Origin: an uncultured Prevotellaceae bacterium
Lineage (GTDB): Bacteria; Bacteroidota; Bacteroidia; Bacteroidales; Bacteroidaceae
Direction of reading: 5' to 3'
DNA: 55,107 bases
Assembly: GCA_900318995.1 (NCBI GenBank)
Contig: ONMR01000013.1
Location: 1-55,107 of the forward strand
Below the pieces are notes generated by a model. The model searched no databases and was not told the origin of the DNA. It saw only the letters and a list, made by a program, of their open reading frames with translations. Below are positions 53,401 through 55,107 of this stretch, one piece after another (the first letter of the stretch is position 1; every line of letters begins with the position of its first letter). The position numbers were made by a program, and so were the translations under genes.

Positions 53401-55047
53401 ATGACAAAGGGCGGATACCTTGCTGCGGCATTATTGCTGATAGGCTCCTGCATGTGCGGGAGCCTGAACTGCCTTTATGCACAAGGTACCAGGCTTACAC
53501 TTCCTAATCCTGAAAACATAACAGAAGAAGTCATATACGATGAGGACGACAACACCTACAGCATAGGATACAAGCTGGGCAACAGCTATCTTGAAGTGCC
53601 CAAACTGATGACTCCCGAAGAGTACAACCGCATGCTGATGCAACGTTCCCTGCTGTCTTTCTATCTGGAGAAATATTCCGAAGAACTGAATGCCATGGAA
53701 GAGAATAAGTTTGACTTCACGAACATGAAGTTTGACCTGGGTCCTGCCGAGAAGATATTCGGTCCGGGCGGCGTTCAGGTAAGGACCAGCGGATCGTCCG
53801 CAATAAAGTTCGGATACAGCCGCAACAAGGTTGACAATCCGTCACTTTCGGTCCATAACCGCACTACAGGCGGATTTGACTTTGACGAACAGATAAACCT
53901 GAATATCAATGCAACCGTAGGTGACAAGATCAACATGAACCTCAACTACAACACCGAGGCCACTTTTGATATTGACGCCAAGATGATCAAACTTCGCTAC
54001 GAGGGCAAGGAGGATGAGATTATCCGTCTGCTCGAGGCCGGCAACATCAGTTTTCCCACGAATTCATCGCTCATTCAGGGCGCTTCGTCACTGTTTGGCA
54101 TACGCACAGACCTTCAGTTCGGAAAACTTCAGCTTCAGATGGTCCTTTCACAGAAAGAGTCGTCATCGGCATCAGTCAGCTCACAGGGCGGACAGCAGAT
54201 AACCGATTTTGAAATTGACGCCAGCAGCTATGATGAGAACCGTCATTTCTTCCTGGCACATTTTTTCCGTGACTGTTACGACGAAAACATGTCTATGCTT
54301 CCCAATATCATATCGGGGGTGCAGATAACCAGAATTGAAGTGTGGGTCACCAACAAGAAGAGCAACTATGACAATCCTCGCAACATAGTGGCTTTTACCG
54401 ACTTGGGCGAAACAAGCCATATCAGCAACGGTATCTGGAATGCCCTGGCAGGCCCTGCTCCCTCCAACGGAGCCAATGACCTTTACAACCGCATATCGTC
54501 AGACTATCCAGCAGCACGCGATATCGATCAGGTTGCCGTGACGCTGGGATCATTCCTGGAGGGAAGCACAGACTATGAGAAGTTGTCAAACGCACGTAAG
54601 CTCAGTTCTTCGGACTATACGCTGAACAGCCAGTTGGGATACATTTCGTTAAAGAACGCATTGTCGTCCGATGAGGTTCTTGCAGTTGCATTTGAATACA
54701 CATACGGCGGCAACAGCTATCAGGTGGGCGAGTTCTCATCGGACAAGACCGATGCCAGCCAGTCCCTTTATGTCAAACTGCTCAAATCAAACTCTAACTC
54801 ACCAGGAAGCGGGACATGGGACCTTATGATGAAGAACATCTATTCCATAACAAACGGCAACATACAGAGTGCACAGTTCAAGCTGGGTGTATATTACGAC
54901 AGTGACAGCACCGGAAGCCGCCTCTCATACCTGCCCGAATCAGGACTCAAGAGCACACCGCTGCTGCGAATACTCAACCTGGACCGTCTGGATGACAACA
55001 ACACCCCCCACCCTAACGGAAAGTTTGATTTCATCGACAATTCCTGA
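53401..55047 (+). CDS. sprA: Type IX secretion translocon protein SprA (Sov), N-terminal part
   Basis: SprA is the giant outer-membrane barrel that exports T9SS substrates; full proteins are roughly 2,300-2,500 residues. These 548 residues have a signal peptide (about 1-28, LYAQG) and typical N-terminal text: LTLPNPENITEEVIYDEDDN, GSSAIKFGYSRNKVDNPSLS, NATVGDKINMNLNYNTEATF, EAGNISFPTNSSLIQGASSL and RIEVWVTNKKSNYDNPRNIV. The frame meets a TGA at 55045-55047 just after GKFDFIDNS. Full-length relatives normally continue there with a GYTV-like segment. The stop may be a real truncation, a frameshift or an assembly join; the window ends too soon to tell. Confidence 0.85.
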   Translation: MTKGGYLAAALLLIGSCMCGSLNCLYAQGTRLTLPNPENITEEVIYDEDDNTYSIGYKLGNSYLEVPKLMTPEEYNRMLMQRSLLSFYLEKYSEELNAMEENKFDFTNMKFDLGPAEKIFGPGGVQVRTSGSSAIKFGYSRNKVDNPSLSVHNRTTGGFDFDEQINLNINATVGDKINMNLNYNTEATFDIDAKMIKLRYEGKEDEIIRLLEAGNISFPTNSSLIQGASSLFGIRTDLQFGKLQLQMVLSQKESSSASVSSQGGQQITDFEIDASSYDENRHFFLAHFFRDCYDENMSMLPNIISGVQITRIEVWVTNKKSNYDNPRNIVAFTDLGETSHISNGIWNALAGPAPSNGANDLYNRISSDYPAARDIDQVAVTLGSFLEGSTDYEKLSNARKLSSSDYTLNSQLGYISLKNALSSDEVLAVAFEYTYGGNSYQVGEFSSDKTDASQSLYVKLLKSNSNSPGSGTWDLMMKNIYSITNGNIQSAQFKLGVYYDSDSTGSRLSYLPESGLKSTPLLRILNLDRLDDNNTPHPNGKFDFIDNS

Positions 55048-55107
55048 TGCAATGTATCTCTGGATTCTGATTTCAATTGTGTCATCTTCTCTTTTTTCAT
55101 TTCCTTT

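Noticed and set aside
1-55107. CRISPR array, prophage, insertion sequence or rRNA operon
   Set aside because: I saw no regularly spaced repeats, no cas, transposase, integrase or phage genes, and no 16S/23S-like text.

Overview
The window is a chromosomal segment of a Bacteroidales bacterium, probably Bacteroidaceae or Prevotellaceae. The pointers are SusC/SusD proteins, type IX secretion (T9SS) genes, the succinylated-arginine enzyme ArgF', NigD-like and DUF3467 proteins, and repeated promoters of the Bacteroidetes type (-33 TTTG or TTG, then -7 TAnnTTTG). The genus cannot be fixed from sequence reading alone.

Layout. (1) 1-18.1 kb, minus strand: one continuous ribosomal super-cluster running rpsL-rpsG-fusA-rpsJ-rplCDWB-rpsS-rplV-rpsC-rplP-rpmC-rpsQ-rplNXE-rpsNH-rplFR-rpsE-rpmD-rplO-secY-map-infA-rpmJ-rpsMKD-rpoA-rplQ. 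It has no tuf and ends in a terminator at 38-68. (2) 18.2-27.4 kb: DUF3467 protein, sugar MFS transporter, asd, LolD-like ATPase, rplS, PorT-like protein, 2[4Fe-4S] ferredoxin, aminotransferase, LptF/G-type permease and a START-like protein. (3) 27.5-32.9 kb: tRNA-Met, a structured post-tRNA element, pta-ackA, the operon efp-radC-sufT-lpxH, and rpmH. (4) 32.9-42.5 kb, minus strand: an operon of susC, susD, a surface lipoprotein, an S8 protease with a T9SS C-terminal domain and a short PorV-like barrel. It looks like a protein or peptide utilisation locus linked to type IX secretion. (5) 42.8-47.3 kb, plus strand: PASTA protein, RluD, Ddl, acyltransferase and NigD-like lipoprotein, mostly with 4-base ATGA overlaps. 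(6) 47.3-52.7 kb: DUF2007-proB-proA-argF' (proline and arginine from glutamate), a MORN-repeat barrel protein, and ddh. (7) 52.8-55.1 kb: ruvA, then the N-terminal quarter of the T9SS translocon gene sprA. That frame stops about 60 bases before the window end.

How the parts fit. PorT-like protein, PorV-like protein, SprA and a CTD-bearing protease show that this organism has type IX secretion. The SusC/D locus supplies both a secreted protease and an importer for its products. DAP dehydrogenase, Asd, Ddl and the PASTA protein serve lysine, DAP and peptidoglycan synthesis. Pta and AckA give acetate and ATP from acetyl-CoA. Most intergenic ends carry strong hairpin terminators, often shared by convergent genes.
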